From the NCBI RefSeq assembly GCF_037120705.1, contig NZ_JAWLJU010000001.1, positions 744,001-808,000 on the forward strand: 64,000 nt of DNA, given 5' to 3'. The notes below the pieces were generated by a model. It was not told the DNA's origin. It made no database searches and saw only the letters and a list, made by a program, of their open reading frames with translations. This document shows, one piece after another, positions 9,747 through 19,345 of this stretch. The first letter of the stretch is position 1; the number at the start of each line of letters is the position of its first letter. This DNA is from Pseudoalteromonas sp. UG3-2 (GTDB taxonomy: Bacteria; Pseudomonadota; Gammaproteobacteria; Enterobacterales; Alteromonadaceae). The position numbers were made by a program, and so were the translations under genes.

Positions 9747-11085
9747 GCGCCACCTCCTTATTTACTTCATTCATTTCATACTCTTCGACTTCAACCGATT
9801 TATTGGCAGTATGAAATAGGGTGCGAATATAGGCGTACAGCAACACCGCATAAATACTCAAATAGCCAATTAAGGTAAACAACACGTTGCCACTAGGTAG
9901 GGTGGTGACGGCCTCTTCGACTCGCAGAACACCACTGACAATATAAGGCTGGCGACCAACCTCAGTGACATACCAGCCTGCTAATGTCGCAATCCAACCT
10001 GAAAATGTCATTGCTACCAGCACTTTTAACTGCCAATCAGGCAGTGCACCTTTACGGTATAAAGTGAAACGAGTCAGCAATGCAACCGCTATCATTAGCA
10101 TGCCCATGCCAACCATCACCCTAAAGCTGTAAAACACCGGTTTAACCGGTGGATGCTCACCTTTAAATTCATTGAGTCCTTTAATCTCACCATCCATTTC
10201 ATGAGTCAGGATCAGACTCGCTAGGTTAGGGATCCCGATGGCATAGTCGTTACGACGCTCTTCTTCGTTCGGCACAGCAAACAACAAAAGTGGTGCACCA
10301 CGCTCGGTTTCCCAAACGCCTTCCATTGCCGCGACTTTTTGCGGTTGATGTTCCAAGGTATTAAGACCGTGTAAATCGCCAACAAACGCCTGCACAGGGG
10401 TAAGCAAAGCCGCTACGGTTAATGCCACTTGCAGGGTTTTCTTCGGAGCATGTTTGTCGTCTTGTTTAAGCATCCGATAAGCGCTGACTCCAGCAATTAA
10501 GAAAGAGGCCGTTAACGCACTGGCTAACAACATATGCATCAAACGGTAACCAAACGAGGGGTTAAAAATGATGGCAAACCAATCGGTGGGGTAAACGACT
10601 CCATCTCTTAGTTCAAAGCCCGTTGGTGTTTGCATCCAGCTATTTAGAGATAAGATCCAAAACGCCGAAAGGGTAGTGCCAACGGCCACAATAATGGTGG
10701 CCAAAGTGTGTATTTTTGGCGGCACTCGCTTCATGCCAAACAGCATAATTCCTAAGAAAGTCGCCTCCATAAAAAACGCGGTGAGTACTTCGTAGCCCAG
10801 AAGTGGACCGGCGACATTACCAACCTTTTCCATAAAGCCTGGCCAATTGGTACCAAACTGAAATGACATGGTAATGCCACTGACCACGCCAAGAGCAAAA
10901 GTCAGTGCGAAAATTTTCACCCAAAAACGATAAGCACGTAACCACACTGGGTGTTGTGTCAGGTCATACTTAATTTTAAAAAACGCGAGAAACCATGCCA
11001 AAGCAATGGTAATGGTGGGAAAAAGAATATGAAAACTGATATTGGCCGCAAATTGAATTCGCGACAACATTAATGTATCAAGCAT
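9739..11085 (-). CDS. cioA: Cytochrome bd ubiquinol oxidase subunit I
   Basis: Carries the haems and the quinol site of a bd-type terminal oxidase in the inner membrane. H19 in NISFHILFP is the expected haem b595 ligand position. The quinol-loop residues lie in LEHQPQKVAAMEGVWE, and FSFRVMVG-like sequence (YSFRVMVGMGM) precedes the later helices. With 448 residues and a short Q-loop it resembles the CioA class. It is transcribed with the GbsR-type regulator upstream and subunit II downstream. Confidence 0.94.
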   Translation of the reverse strand: MLDTLMLSRIQFAANISFHILFPTITIALAWFLAFFKIKYDLTQHPVWLRAYRFWVKIFALTFALGVVSGITMSFQFGTNWPGFMEKVGNVAGPLLGYEVLTAFFMEATFLGIMLFGMKRVPPKIHTLATIIVAVGTTLSAFWILSLNSWMQTPTGFELRDGVVYPTDWFAIIFNPSFGYRLMHMLLASALTASFLIAGVSAYRMLKQDDKHAPKKTLQVALTVAALLTPVQAFVGDLHGLNTLEHQPQKVAAMEGVWETERGAPLLLFAVPNEEERRNDYAIGIPNLASLILTHEMDGEIKGLNEFKGEHPPVKPVFYSFRVMVGMGMLMIAVALLTRFTLYRKGALPDWQLKVLVAMTFSGWIATLAGWYVTEVGRQPYIVSGVLRVEEAVTTLPSGNVLFTLIGYLSIYAVLLYAYIRTLFHTANKSVEVEEYEMNEVNKEVARV

Positions 11086-11100
11086 GACGCACCCCGCTTG

Positions 11101-11646
11101 TTAAGATTTACGTAATAATTTGTCCTTTAAATCTATTACCTTACTCACTGAAGAGCCGAGCTTCATTAATTGCTGCAGTTGCTCAGGAGAGAGTCGTTGA
11201 AGCTCTGCCGACCATTTGGTTACGGTTTCCAGCAAGTCGTGAATGGTTTGCATTTGCTCTTGGGCATAAATCTCTTCTGGCGAGTTTGCCGTATCTAAAA
11301 TTTGATCCCGCAACAGCGATAAGGTAGGGTCGATTTCACGTTTACGACGCTCCTCAAACACCCGATTTGCTAAGTCCCAGATAGAGCCATTAGGTGAGTA
11401 GTATTCTTTTCGGTCGCCTGGAATATGGTGCACTTTAACCAGTTGCCACGACTGCAACTCTTTAATGCCCATACTGACATTGCCACGAGATATTTTCAGT
11501 GCTTCGGCTATTTCATTGGCAGTTAACGGCGCTTCGTTAATCACCAACAAACCAACCATTTGACCGATAGTACGATTAAATCCCCAACGGCTACCCATTT
11601 CCCCGCAGTGGAGAACAAAATTTTCTATTTTTGGTGACAGGTTCAT
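11101..11646 (-). CDS. GbsR/MarR-family transcriptional regulator
   Basis: A winged-helix DNA-binding protein of 181 residues. The N-terminus has GEMGSRWGFNRTIGQMVGLL, and the helix-turn-helix lies at about 40-65 (LTANEIAEALKISRGNVSMGIKEL), both characteristic of the GbsR family. The C-terminal half is helical and probably dimerises. It is the first gene of the operon, 15 bp before the bd-oxidase subunit I gene, so it most likely regulates that oxidase; the inducer is unknown. The 220-bp gap to the divergent phosphodiesterase gene would hold its operator. Confidence 0.88.
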   Translation of the reverse strand: MNLSPKIENFVLHCGEMGSRWGFNRTIGQMVGLLVINEAPLTANEIAEALKISRGNVSMGIKELQSWQLVKVHHIPGDRKEYYSPNGSIWDLANRVFEERRKREIDPTLSLLRDQILDTANSPEEIYAQEQMQTIHDLLETVTKWSAELQRLSPEQLQQLMKLGSSVSKVIDLKDKLLRKS

Positions 11647-11866
11647 TGTTTTAAACTTTCAGTAATTTTTGAAACTTTAATATAAGGCCGGTATTGATTG
11701 AGATCAAGCATTAATTGTATTCAGGGGCATTTGTTTTATTCTTAGTCGCAAGTAAAAAAGTCCCTAGTATCAACACAAATGATGATCCCGCCGAAAATAT
11801 TTTGTGTTTAAATGGTGGAGCTGGCATTAAGCTAGAGTAACTAACTGAAAACACACGGATCAAATA

Positions 11867-13048
11867 ATGATAAAATACCTTTTATGCGCTCTGCTTTTGG
11901 TTCCGACCATAGTATGTGCACAACCACCTAGCACCATTTTAATTTCCATTGATGGCTTTCGCTGGGATTACATTGAAAAACACAACGCCAAACATATTGG
12001 CAAGCTTGCCTCTGAAGGGGTGCGCGTAAACAAGCTAATTCCTCAATACCCAAGTAAAACGTTTCCTAACCACTTGTCTCTGATCACGGGTCTTAAACCC
12101 ATCAATCATGGTTTAGTTGATAACCACTTTTGCGATAACCAGCGTCAGCAATGTTATAAAATGGGCCGTGGCAAGATTGATTCAAGTTGGATTCAAGGAG
12201 TGCCGCTATGGAACCTAGTTAAAATGCACGGTTATAAATCCGCTGCGTATTTTTGGCCTGAGTCAGACGCTAGGATCAATGGCATGACACCTGATTACTA
12301 TTATCACTATGCCAAAGAAGCGGATTACCAAAACCGGTTAGACCAAATTGTCAGTTGGTTACAATTACCACAAGCGCAGCGACCTCTGTTTATTGCCAGT
12401 TATTTTTCTCTGGTGGATACCAAAGGTCATGAGTTTGGCCCTGAACATCCACAAACCAAAGCGGCAGTTCACTATATCGATGAGCTCATTGGAAAATTTG
12501 TCAGTAATTTAAAATCCAAAGGCATTAGCGCCAACCTCGTGCTAGTCTCTGATCATGGCATGGCTAAGGTCAATGAAGCAGACACCATCGCTATTGAACC
12601 ATTAGCTATTCCAAAGGGGTGGATGGTGAAAAACAGTGGTACCCGAGTGTCATTATACACCCTTGGCCAACCTAATTTGGATGTCAAAGAGTTGCTGCAA
12701 CAATTGCGCGACAAAGCACAAGGCCGATATCAGGTATTAGAGAAGTCGCAGCTAGCAAAGCTGTACCAAGGTAATTCACCACGAGTTGCCGACATCGTAC
12801 TACAAACCCAAGCCCCCAGAGTGTTTAGCCAAACCGGTGAGCTCCACTATCAAGGCACTCATGGCTTTGAATCCAATAATGATATGGCGGCTTTTTTTGT
12901 CGCTAAAGGACCAGCGTTTAAGTCTGGAATGGTGATAGAAAGTGCAAGTAATTTAGAGCTCTACCCAACGCTTGCCAAAGTGATGGGATTAACGCCCGTT
13001 AACTCATTAGATAGTGACGGCAAGAACTTGCTACAGCTAATTAAATAA
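11867..13048 (+). CDS. ENPP-type nucleotide pyrophosphatase/phosphodiesterase
   Basis: Exported alkaline-phosphatase-superfamily enzyme. A signal peptide spans residues 1-18 (ending VCA). D29 in ISIDGFRWDYI is a metal ligand, and T65 in YPSKTFPNH is the nucleophile typical of ectonucleotide pyrophosphatase/phosphodiesterases. Later metal-site sequences are DTKGHEFGP, VSDHGM and GTHGF. The 393-residue length suits bacterial ENPP proteins. The substrate (nucleotide or lipid phosphodiester) cannot be decided from sequence alone. The gene stands alone, divergent from the bd-oxidase operon. Confidence 0.92.
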   Translation: MIKYLLCALLLVPTIVCAQPPSTILISIDGFRWDYIEKHNAKHIGKLASEGVRVNKLIPQYPSKTFPNHLSLITGLKPINHGLVDNHFCDNQRQQCYKMGRGKIDSSWIQGVPLWNLVKMHGYKSAAYFWPESDARINGMTPDYYYHYAKEADYQNRLDQIVSWLQLPQAQRPLFIASYFSLVDTKGHEFGPEHPQTKAAVHYIDELIGKFVSNLKSKGISANLVLVSDHGMAKVNEADTIAIEPLAIPKGWMVKNSGTRVSLYTLGQPNLDVKELLQQLRDKAQGRYQVLEKSQLAKLYQGNSPRVADIVLQTQAPRVFSQTGELHYQGTHGFESNNDMAAFFVAKGPAFKSGMVIESASNLELYPTLAKVMGLTPVNSLDSDGKNLLQLIK

Positions 13049-13058
13049 CGGTTTTGCT

Positions 13059-13092
13059 GGTGTTCGCTAATGCCAGTGCAATGGCGAACACC
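13059..13092. terminator. Hairpin between convergent genes
   Basis: A 9-bp perfect stem (GGTGTTCGC/GCGAACACC) with a 16-nt loop lies between the convergent ENPP gene and a small membrane-protein gene. No T-run follows, so its activity as a terminator is uncertain. Confidence 0.45.
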
Positions 13093-13102
13093 AAAGTACT
13101 TA

Positions 13103-13279
13103 TTACTTTTTGTTAGACGTGCGAATAAAGCGCTTGGCCAAAGCCGTCACTATGTACACCAGTACTAACGAGTTAAGTACTAGCAAGGTGTCTTTATCAC
13201 TTATAAATAACCATATAGCAGCCAGAGCTAAAATAGCAATGGTAAAATGACCTACTAATGGATTGCTTTTCTTTTTCAT
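13103..13279 (-). CDS. Small two-helix membrane protein (58 aa)
   Basis: An unrecognised 58-residue protein. It starts MKKKSNP and is followed by two hydrophobic segments at about 11-27 (HFTIAILALAAIWLFIS) and 31-46 (TLLVLNSLVLVYIVTA), then a basic tail ending RFIRTSNKK. The charge pattern of basic ends around two helices suggests a small inner-membrane hairpin protein. The upstream AAGGTG-like sequence gives only a weak ribosome binding site. It converges on the ENPP gene. Confidence 0.6.
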   Translation of the reverse strand: MKKKSNPLVGHFTIAILALAAIWLFISDKDTLLVLNSLVLVYIVTALAKRFIRTSNKK

Positions 13280-13494
13280 CAAGGTGTCGTGTCGTTCACT
13301 TTGCCGTTATTTTACACCGGTTCCATCTGACAAACCAACATTGTTGGTTAAAAACTAACAACTTTGCATTCAGTCTGTATAATAGAGACAAACTTTCGCA
13401 TTAGCTTAACTGGTCACACCAGATTTGATGTAGATTAATCTATGCCGATACTGCCTCGGCTACACTAGACATGATGGACTAAAGAGAAATTTAA

Positions 13495-15084
13495 GTGAGT
13501 AAAATCAACAAAGCCAAGCATTGGTTAGATCTTAAAAAATTAATACTCATTCTGGCCACCTTGTGTGTATTAACGTCATTATTTAATGCGTTATTTGCAA
13601 CCTATCAAGTGCAAAAGGAAACAATGATCAAGGATACACTTGAGTCTAACCACGCTTATGCAGCAAAATTGGCCGATGTCACCGATCTTTTTTTGCAATC
13701 AGTTTTGGCGCAGCTCAGTAATTCAAGTCAATTAGTAGCTAATAACTTTACTAATAAAGAGGCGGTTAATACTGAGCTTAAACAGTTACTCCAGCGCACC
13801 AATAGCTTTGACTCTATAGTGCTGGTTGATGCCAAAGGGCAGATCATCGATGCCTTGCCTGCGTCACTAGACGTCACTGGGACGTTACTCACCAATGAAG
13901 TGCTCACCTCGCCACTGCGAGATCAAACTCCAAAAATAATCGGCCCATTTGTCTCACCTGCTGGCAACTTAATGGTCAGCCCAACATACCCTATTTTTTC
14001 ATCGCAGCAGGAGTTTTTAGGTTTTATTGCCGCAGGAATTTACCTCAAAGGAGATAATATTTTAGGGAAACTGTTGGCCAGCCATCACCATCGCGACGAA
14101 ACGTACGTGTATGTCACAGGACCCAATGGTAAATTAATTTACCACCACGATGAAACCCGCATTGGCGAAGACGTGTCAGTCAATCAGGTAGTGCAAAAAT
14201 TAAAAGCGAACCAGTTTGGCGCAGAAGAAATAAAGAATACTTTAGGCGTTGATATGCTGGCAGGATTCGCACCTATAACTACTAGCCAGTGGGGGGTAGT
14301 GGCACAACGACCATTACAAATCACCATGTCGCAACTAAACCACACCATGATACATGTGATTAAAACTACCGCACCGTTCACGGTCTTATTATTAATTTGC
14401 GTGTTAGGCTTAGGCACCTTAATCGCAAAACCACTCTGGCGAATGGCCAAAATAACTGAGCAAGTACAAGACGGCCGTAATACTACTTTCCCTAGTGTAC
14501 CAACGTGGTACTATGAAGCCGCTTGGTTAAATCAGGCCATGCAACATAGCGTAAAGAGTCTTGGCGAACAAATTCAGCGCTTTGATGATGAACGCCAGCA
14601 AGATCAGCTAACGGGCCTTTATAACCGTCGAGGTATGGAGAAGTGGTTAGCCTCGGCAGCTGAGCATAACATTGCCTTTAGTATCATTGCCCTTGATATT
14701 GACCACTTTAAGCAAGTTAATGATAGCTTTGGCCATGATGTCGGTGATGTGGTGATCAAAAAACTCGCTGAATTGATGCGCCAGAATGCTCGTGGCGATG
14801 ATCATTTGTGCCGTTCCGGTGGTGAAGAGTTCTTGATGTTTTTGCCTCGAGTGGACTTAGAACAAGCCATTAAAATAGCCGAGCGTTTACGAGTGTGCAC
14901 TGAGCAAACACAGTTTGATGTTGCCGGACATATCACTATTTCGTTAGGCGTTTCCCATTGGCCACTGTGCTCGGAGGATATGCTTCATGCCTTAAAGCTT
15001 GCAGATCGGAGCTTATACCAAGCCAAGGCCAATGGTCGTAACCAAGTAGAGCAAGCCGTTGCTGCCAATCACCAAGTTGCTTAG
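13495..15084 (+). CDS. Membrane diguanylate cyclase with extracytoplasmic sensor
   Basis: Synthesises c-di-GMP. A first membrane segment lies at about 14-36 (LILILATLCVLTSLF), followed by a periplasmic dCache-like sensor (about 40-280) and a second membrane segment near 285-305. The GGDEF domain fills about 365-520. The active-site motif is GGEEF at 442-446, and an RxxD inhibitory site (RGDD, 433-436) precedes it at the correct five-residue spacing, so both catalysis and product feedback are expected. The start is a GTG with a weak AGAG upstream. It is apparently monocistronic. Confidence 0.92.
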   Translation: MSKINKAKHWLDLKKLILILATLCVLTSLFNALFATYQVQKETMIKDTLESNHAYAAKLADVTDLFLQSVLAQLSNSSQLVANNFTNKEAVNTELKQLLQRTNSFDSIVLVDAKGQIIDALPASLDVTGTLLTNEVLTSPLRDQTPKIIGPFVSPAGNLMVSPTYPIFSSQQEFLGFIAAGIYLKGDNILGKLLASHHHRDETYVYVTGPNGKLIYHHDETRIGEDVSVNQVVQKLKANQFGAEEIKNTLGVDMLAGFAPITTSQWGVVAQRPLQITMSQLNHTMIHVIKTTAPFTVLLLICVLGLGTLIAKPLWRMAKITEQVQDGRNTTFPSVPTWYYEAAWLNQAMQHSVKSLGEQIQRFDDERQQDQLTGLYNRRGMEKWLASAAEHNIAFSIIALDIDHFKQVNDSFGHDVGDVVIKKLAELMRQNARGDDHLCRSGGEEFLMFLPRVDLEQAIKIAERLRVCTEQTQFDVAGHITISLGVSHWPLCSEDMLHALKLADRSLYQAKANGRNQVEQAVAANHQVA

Positions 15085-15188
15085 CCGCCGTGAGCACTTA
15101 GAATATAATGGCAAAAGCCGTGAAATGTGCGCCGAAAATGGGTAATATGCTGCCCGTCTAATTTTATTTTATTGGAGTTGTACTTTTC

Positions 15189-16595
15189 ATGGCCAACACC
15201 TTGAAAGTTCCTCATACCTTAGTGTTGCTACTGGGTATGATGTGTATTGCCCTTATTTCTACTTGGGTTGTTCCCCAAGGTTTTTTTGAGACCGCCACCA
15301 CCGACTCAGGTCGCCAGGTGGTATTAGCCGGAACCTATCACTTAGCTGAGCAAACCGTAGGCTTAACCCCATGGGATTTACTTAAAGCCATTCCACGCGC
15401 TTTTGCAGCAGCCCAAGACGTTATCTTTTTTGTCATGATCGTAGGTGGTGTGTTGGCGATTGCCAGAGCCACAGGCACGGTGGATGCATTAATAGGGCGG
15501 CTACTAGAAAAGCATGGCGATAAACCACAAAAGCTGATTTTTATGGTGGTCTTTTGTTTTGCCATTGCCTCAAGCACCATCGGCACCGCAGGGGAATACA
15601 TTCCGTTTGTGCTTATTTTAGTGGCCTTGTGTAAAGCCATGAAACTCGATGCCATGACCGCCGTCGGTATGATCATTGCCGGTTACGGCATTGGCTATGG
15701 CGTGTCTGCATTTAACCCTTTCACGGTATTGATAGCGCAACAAATTGCTGAAGTGCCAGTGTATTCGGGAATATGGCTGCGCTTTGCTATTTTCTTGCCT
15801 TTCGTTCTAATTGGTTTTCACCATGTTTGGCAGTATTCCAAGCGCGTACAAGCTAACCCCGAAAAGTCGATGATGACAGACGTCACTTGCCCGTTGGCAG
15901 GTCAAGCACAACCCAGTTATCCAACTCTTAATAATCGTCATAAGTTGATTTTATCCTCCTTTATTATCACTTTAGGGGTTGCCGTTTGGGGTATAGCCAC
16001 CAAAGGCTGGTACTTATATGAGTTGGGTGGTGTGTTTATCGCATGGGGAATAGTCATCGCCATATTAGGTAAGCTCAGTGCTGATGAAGCGGCAAACCGC
16101 TTTATTGAGGGCGTGTCTGACCTGGTTACTACTGCCATTTTAATTGGCGTAGCCCGTGGCATCGCATTGATTTTGGAAGATGGACAAATACTTCATACCA
16201 TTGTTAATGGCTTATCAACTCCACTTTCATATGTTGCTGCAGAAATCTCAGCAGTGGGTATGTTGGTGATTCAAACCTTATTAAATATGTTTATCCCATC
16301 CGGTTCTGGTCAGGCTTATGTCACTATGCCATTGATGGTGCCAGTTGGCGACTTAGTGGGTGTACCACGACAAGTTGCAGTACTGGCGTACCAATTCGGC
16401 GATGGCTTTTCAAATATGATTGTGCCCACCAATGCGGTACTGATGGGTATTCTTGGTATGGCTGGCGTGCCTTACACACATTGGTTTCGATTCTGTATGC
16501 CATTGATGTTTAAGTTAATGCTTGCTGCTGCCACAGTACTGGTACTGGCCGTGATGTTCGGGTACGGTTTAGACGTGCAACCGAAAATAACGTAA
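15189..16595 (+). CDS. YfcC-family membrane carrier
   Basis: A 468-residue polytopic inner-membrane protein of the YfcC/ArsB-NhaD-like carrier group. About twelve hydrophobic segments are visible. Family-type sequences include AQDVIFFVMIVGGVLAIARATG, SSTIGTAGEYIPFV and the C-terminal re-entrant-like IPSGSGQAYVTMPLM. Homologues are often annotated as short-chain acid or basic amino-acid carriers; the substrate cannot be read from the sequence. It appears monocistronic, with a GGAG 11 bp upstream of the ATG and a hairpin downstream. Confidence 0.85.
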   Translation: MANTLKVPHTLVLLLGMMCIALISTWVVPQGFFETATTDSGRQVVLAGTYHLAEQTVGLTPWDLLKAIPRAFAAAQDVIFFVMIVGGVLAIARATGTVDALIGRLLEKHGDKPQKLIFMVVFCFAIASSTIGTAGEYIPFVLILVALCKAMKLDAMTAVGMIIAGYGIGYGVSAFNPFTVLIAQQIAEVPVYSGIWLRFAIFLPFVLIGFHHVWQYSKRVQANPEKSMMTDVTCPLAGQAQPSYPTLNNRHKLILSSFIITLGVAVWGIATKGWYLYELGGVFIAWGIVIAILGKLSADEAANRFIEGVSDLVTTAILIGVARGIALILEDGQILHTIVNGLSTPLSYVAAEISAVGMLVIQTLLNMFIPSGSGQAYVTMPLMVPVGDLVGVPRQVAVLAYQFGDGFSNMIVPTNAVLMGILGMAGVPYTHWFRFCMPLMFKLMLAAATVLVLAVMFGYGLDVQPKIT

Positions 16596-16602
16596 CCCCC
16601 CC

Positions 16603-16630
16603 GGCAGCTGTAATGCTCTTTACAGCTGCC
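16603..16630 (+). terminator. Hairpin after the YfcC-type gene
   Basis: An 11-bp perfect stem (GGCAGCTGTAA/TTACAGCTGCC) with a TGCTCT loop lies just after the stop codon. No T-run follows, so it may act as a transcript 3'-end stabiliser rather than a classical terminator. Confidence 0.6.
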
Positions 16631-16767
16631 TGTTAGCTGCTGATCTAAAATAATTTTCATTACTTATCTTACGTGTTTATTGATCTGCGTTTGTATAGCT
16701 AGTAGCTTAATAGTCTAAACTAAACGATTAAAGCAAAATTCCGTTATGGTTATACGAACAGCTCACT

Positions 16768-19326
16768 ATGTCATTATCATTTAATCAGTTTTACAACTTA
16801 ACCAGTAGCAAGCAAAGATATCAATTTGCATTGCAAACCCTTTACAACAGGTTTCAGGCTAGGCACTGTTTTGTGGGCCAGTTTGTCGATGATGACCGCC
16901 AAGTAAACACCGTAATGTACTACCGTGACGGCAAAATAGTAGACAACATCACCTATGATTTGCAAGGCACACCCTGCATGGACGCCAAGCAAAGCCAAGG
17001 AGTGTGCGCAATATTCGATTGCTTGCAACAGCGTTATCACGAAGATGAACTACTCAATGTGTTGAACATTGAAGGTTACCTTGCTGTTACCTTGAGAGCG
17101 CTCGATCATACGCCAATTGGCATTTTAGTGTGTTTATTCGATGAACACACAGCCATATCCAGTGAAGACAAAGCGTTTTTCCAAGAGCTCGGTCACCTGG
17201 TAGCCACAGAATTAAATCACAACCTTGAACTTGCCAAACAAGATAGACTGGTAAAACAACTTGCTAAAGGCGAAGAAATCGCACAACTATGCACTTGGTC
17301 GTGGCAACTTAAACAAGACAAACATTACTTTTCTAGCCATTTTGCTCAGTTAGTGAAAACGCCGAATTGCGAGGCTTCTTTATCTACGCTGTTAAATGCC
17401 TTGGTGGCTGATGACAAGTCTCGTTTACAAGGCGCGCTGGAACGCATTGCCTCAGGTGAGTGTCGGCATATAGATTTGCGTGTCGCCCTTACCACAGCAG
17501 ATGAGCACTCTGGTTTATTGCACATTAATGGGCAAGTTGAAAACGCCGATGATAATTCAAAAGAGCCCGTTTTCACTGCCACCATCCAAGAAATTAGCTA
17601 TCTTGCAGCATTAACAAAGCAACTTGAACTCACTAATGTGGTGTTTGAGCATGCCACAGAAGCCATCATGATCACTAACAAGAATAATAAAATTATCATG
17701 GTTAATAGGGCGTTTGAGCAGCTCACAGGCTACACAGGTTTTGAGTTGTATGGTCAAGACCCTGGTGTCTTATCCTCTGGCCAGCAAGATAAAACCTTTT
17801 ATCACAGCATGTGGCAATCACTGATGCGAACTGGGCATTGGAAAGGTGAGATCCATAACCGCCGTAAAAATGGCCAGATCTACCCAGAAGAACTTACCCT
17901 GAGCGTGGTTAAAGATGAACAAGGCAACATAGTCAATTACGTTGGCATCTTTCGTGATATCACTGACTGGAAACGTAACGAGGCTCAGCTTACCTTTTAT
18001 GCCAATCACGAGCCACTCACCGCGTTATTGAACCGCCGAAGCTTTATGCAGCGTTTAGAAGAGCAAATCTCCGAGGCCAGAAGTCAAGGTGGTAGTTGTT
18101 CGCTTATTTTTATCGGTTTAGACCGCTTTAAAGAAGTAAATGATGTGTTTGGTCCTGAGGTAGGCGACAAAGTGCTGGTATCTGTGGCCAAGCGACTAAA
18201 AAATGCCGTACGACAAAATGACATTAGTGCTCGTTATGGTGGCGATGAATTTGCTATTTTACTGACTAATAGCGATGTTGATAATGGTCTAAGCATCGCC
18301 AAAAAACTCTCGCATAAGCTGTCTCTGCCTTATGTCTTCAATGACATTACCATCGAAATTACCGTTTCAACGGGCGTGGCACAACTTGAGCCTGGCTCGA
18401 AAATAACGGCGGTAAATTTGCTTCGAAATGCCGCCCACGCACTTAATAGTGTAAAGAAAACAGAGCGAGGGCGAGTGGCGCTCCACGACGTTTCAATTCA
18501 AAATGCCTACCTGAACAAAATTAAGCTTAAAGACAAACTTAAAAAAGCGATAAAAACACAATCGCTTAGTGTTCATTATCAACCAATTGTTGATGCCAAG
18601 AGTAACCAGATCAGCAAATTCGAAGCCTTAGTTCGCTGGTTTGACGATGAGTATGGCTTGGTTTCGCCTGGTACCTTTATTCCCATTGCCGAAGAGTTTG
18701 GCCTGATTCATCTGGTTGGTCAGTTTGTCTTGGAGCGTAGCTGCAAAGATCTGGCCATGCTCCATCGCGCCGGATTTACCCATATTGGTTTTTCAATTAA
18801 CCGCTCGGTTAGTGAATTTAAAACCTCGACCAACCAAGTCAAGCTTATCACTAAAGCCATTGAAACAGCAGGTATTGATTACTCTGCAATCACCATAGAG
18901 GTGACCGAATCTTTAGCATCAGACCGCTTAACTTGGAAAAAGCTCAATGAGATACGCGAGCATGGGGTAAAACTTTCTTTGGATGACTTTTGTACGGGCT
19001 ACTCATCGTTGAGTAATCTAATTGAAAACCAAGTCGATTACTTAAAGATAGACAAAAGCTTTATTGATAGCTTACTGACCGACCGCAGCAAGCAAGTGAT
19101 GGTGGATTGCTTGATTGATCTTAGTGACAAGCTAGGGATCCATGTTATTGCCGAAGGGGTTGAGCACTACAACCAACTGCAGCAGCTCAGGGAGCTTGGT
19201 TGTCATCACATTCAAGGCTTTTACTTTAGCCCTGCCAAAGACATTGACGCTTGCCTCGCGCTACTGCAGCAGGGCGCGTTTAATGAACAAAGCGAGACTA
19301 TAAGTTATGGCCAGCAAGGGCGCTAA
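16768..19326 (+). CDS. GAF-PAS-GGDEF-EAL c-di-GMP protein
   Basis: A soluble 852-residue regulator with both c-di-GMP cyclase and phosphodiesterase modules. An N-terminal GAF-like domain (about 10-150) is followed by a weak PAS-like region (about 165-280), a clear PAS domain (about 285-400, ATEAIMITNKNNKIIMVNRAFEQLTGY), a GGDEF domain with intact RYGGDEF (491-495) and an EAL domain with KFEALVRW (EAL at 619-621) and DDFCTGYSSL. No membrane segment is visible. Both active sites look intact, so the net activity is unknown. Confidence 0.93.
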   Translation: MSLSFNQFYNLTSSKQRYQFALQTLYNRFQARHCFVGQFVDDDRQVNTVMYYRDGKIVDNITYDLQGTPCMDAKQSQGVCAIFDCLQQRYHEDELLNVLNIEGYLAVTLRALDHTPIGILVCLFDEHTAISSEDKAFFQELGHLVATELNHNLELAKQDRLVKQLAKGEEIAQLCTWSWQLKQDKHYFSSHFAQLVKTPNCEASLSTLLNALVADDKSRLQGALERIASGECRHIDLRVALTTADEHSGLLHINGQVENADDNSKEPVFTATIQEISYLAALTKQLELTNVVFEHATEAIMITNKNNKIIMVNRAFEQLTGYTGFELYGQDPGVLSSGQQDKTFYHSMWQSLMRTGHWKGEIHNRRKNGQIYPEELTLSVVKDEQGNIVNYVGIFRDITDWKRNEAQLTFYANHEPLTALLNRRSFMQRLEEQISEARSQGGSCSLIFIGLDRFKEVNDVFGPEVGDKVLVSVAKRLKNAVRQNDISARYGGDEFAILLTNSDVDNGLSIAKKLSHKLSLPYVFNDITIEITVSTGVAQLEPGSKITAVNLLRNAAHALNSVKKTERGRVALHDVSIQNAYLNKIKLKDKLKKAIKTQSLSVHYQPIVDAKSNQISKFEALVRWFDDEYGLVSPGTFIPIAEEFGLIHLVGQFVLERSCKDLAMLHRAGFTHIGFSINRSVSEFKTSTNQVKLITKAIETAGIDYSAITIEVTESLASDRLTWKKLNEIREHGVKLSLDDFCTGYSSLSNLIENQVDYLKIDKSFIDSLLTDRSKQVMVDCLIDLSDKLGIHVIAEGVEHYNQLQQLRELGCHHIQGFYFSPAKDIDACLALLQQGAFNEQSETISYGQQGR

Positions 19327-19345
19327 TTACGCGCCCTAATCACCG

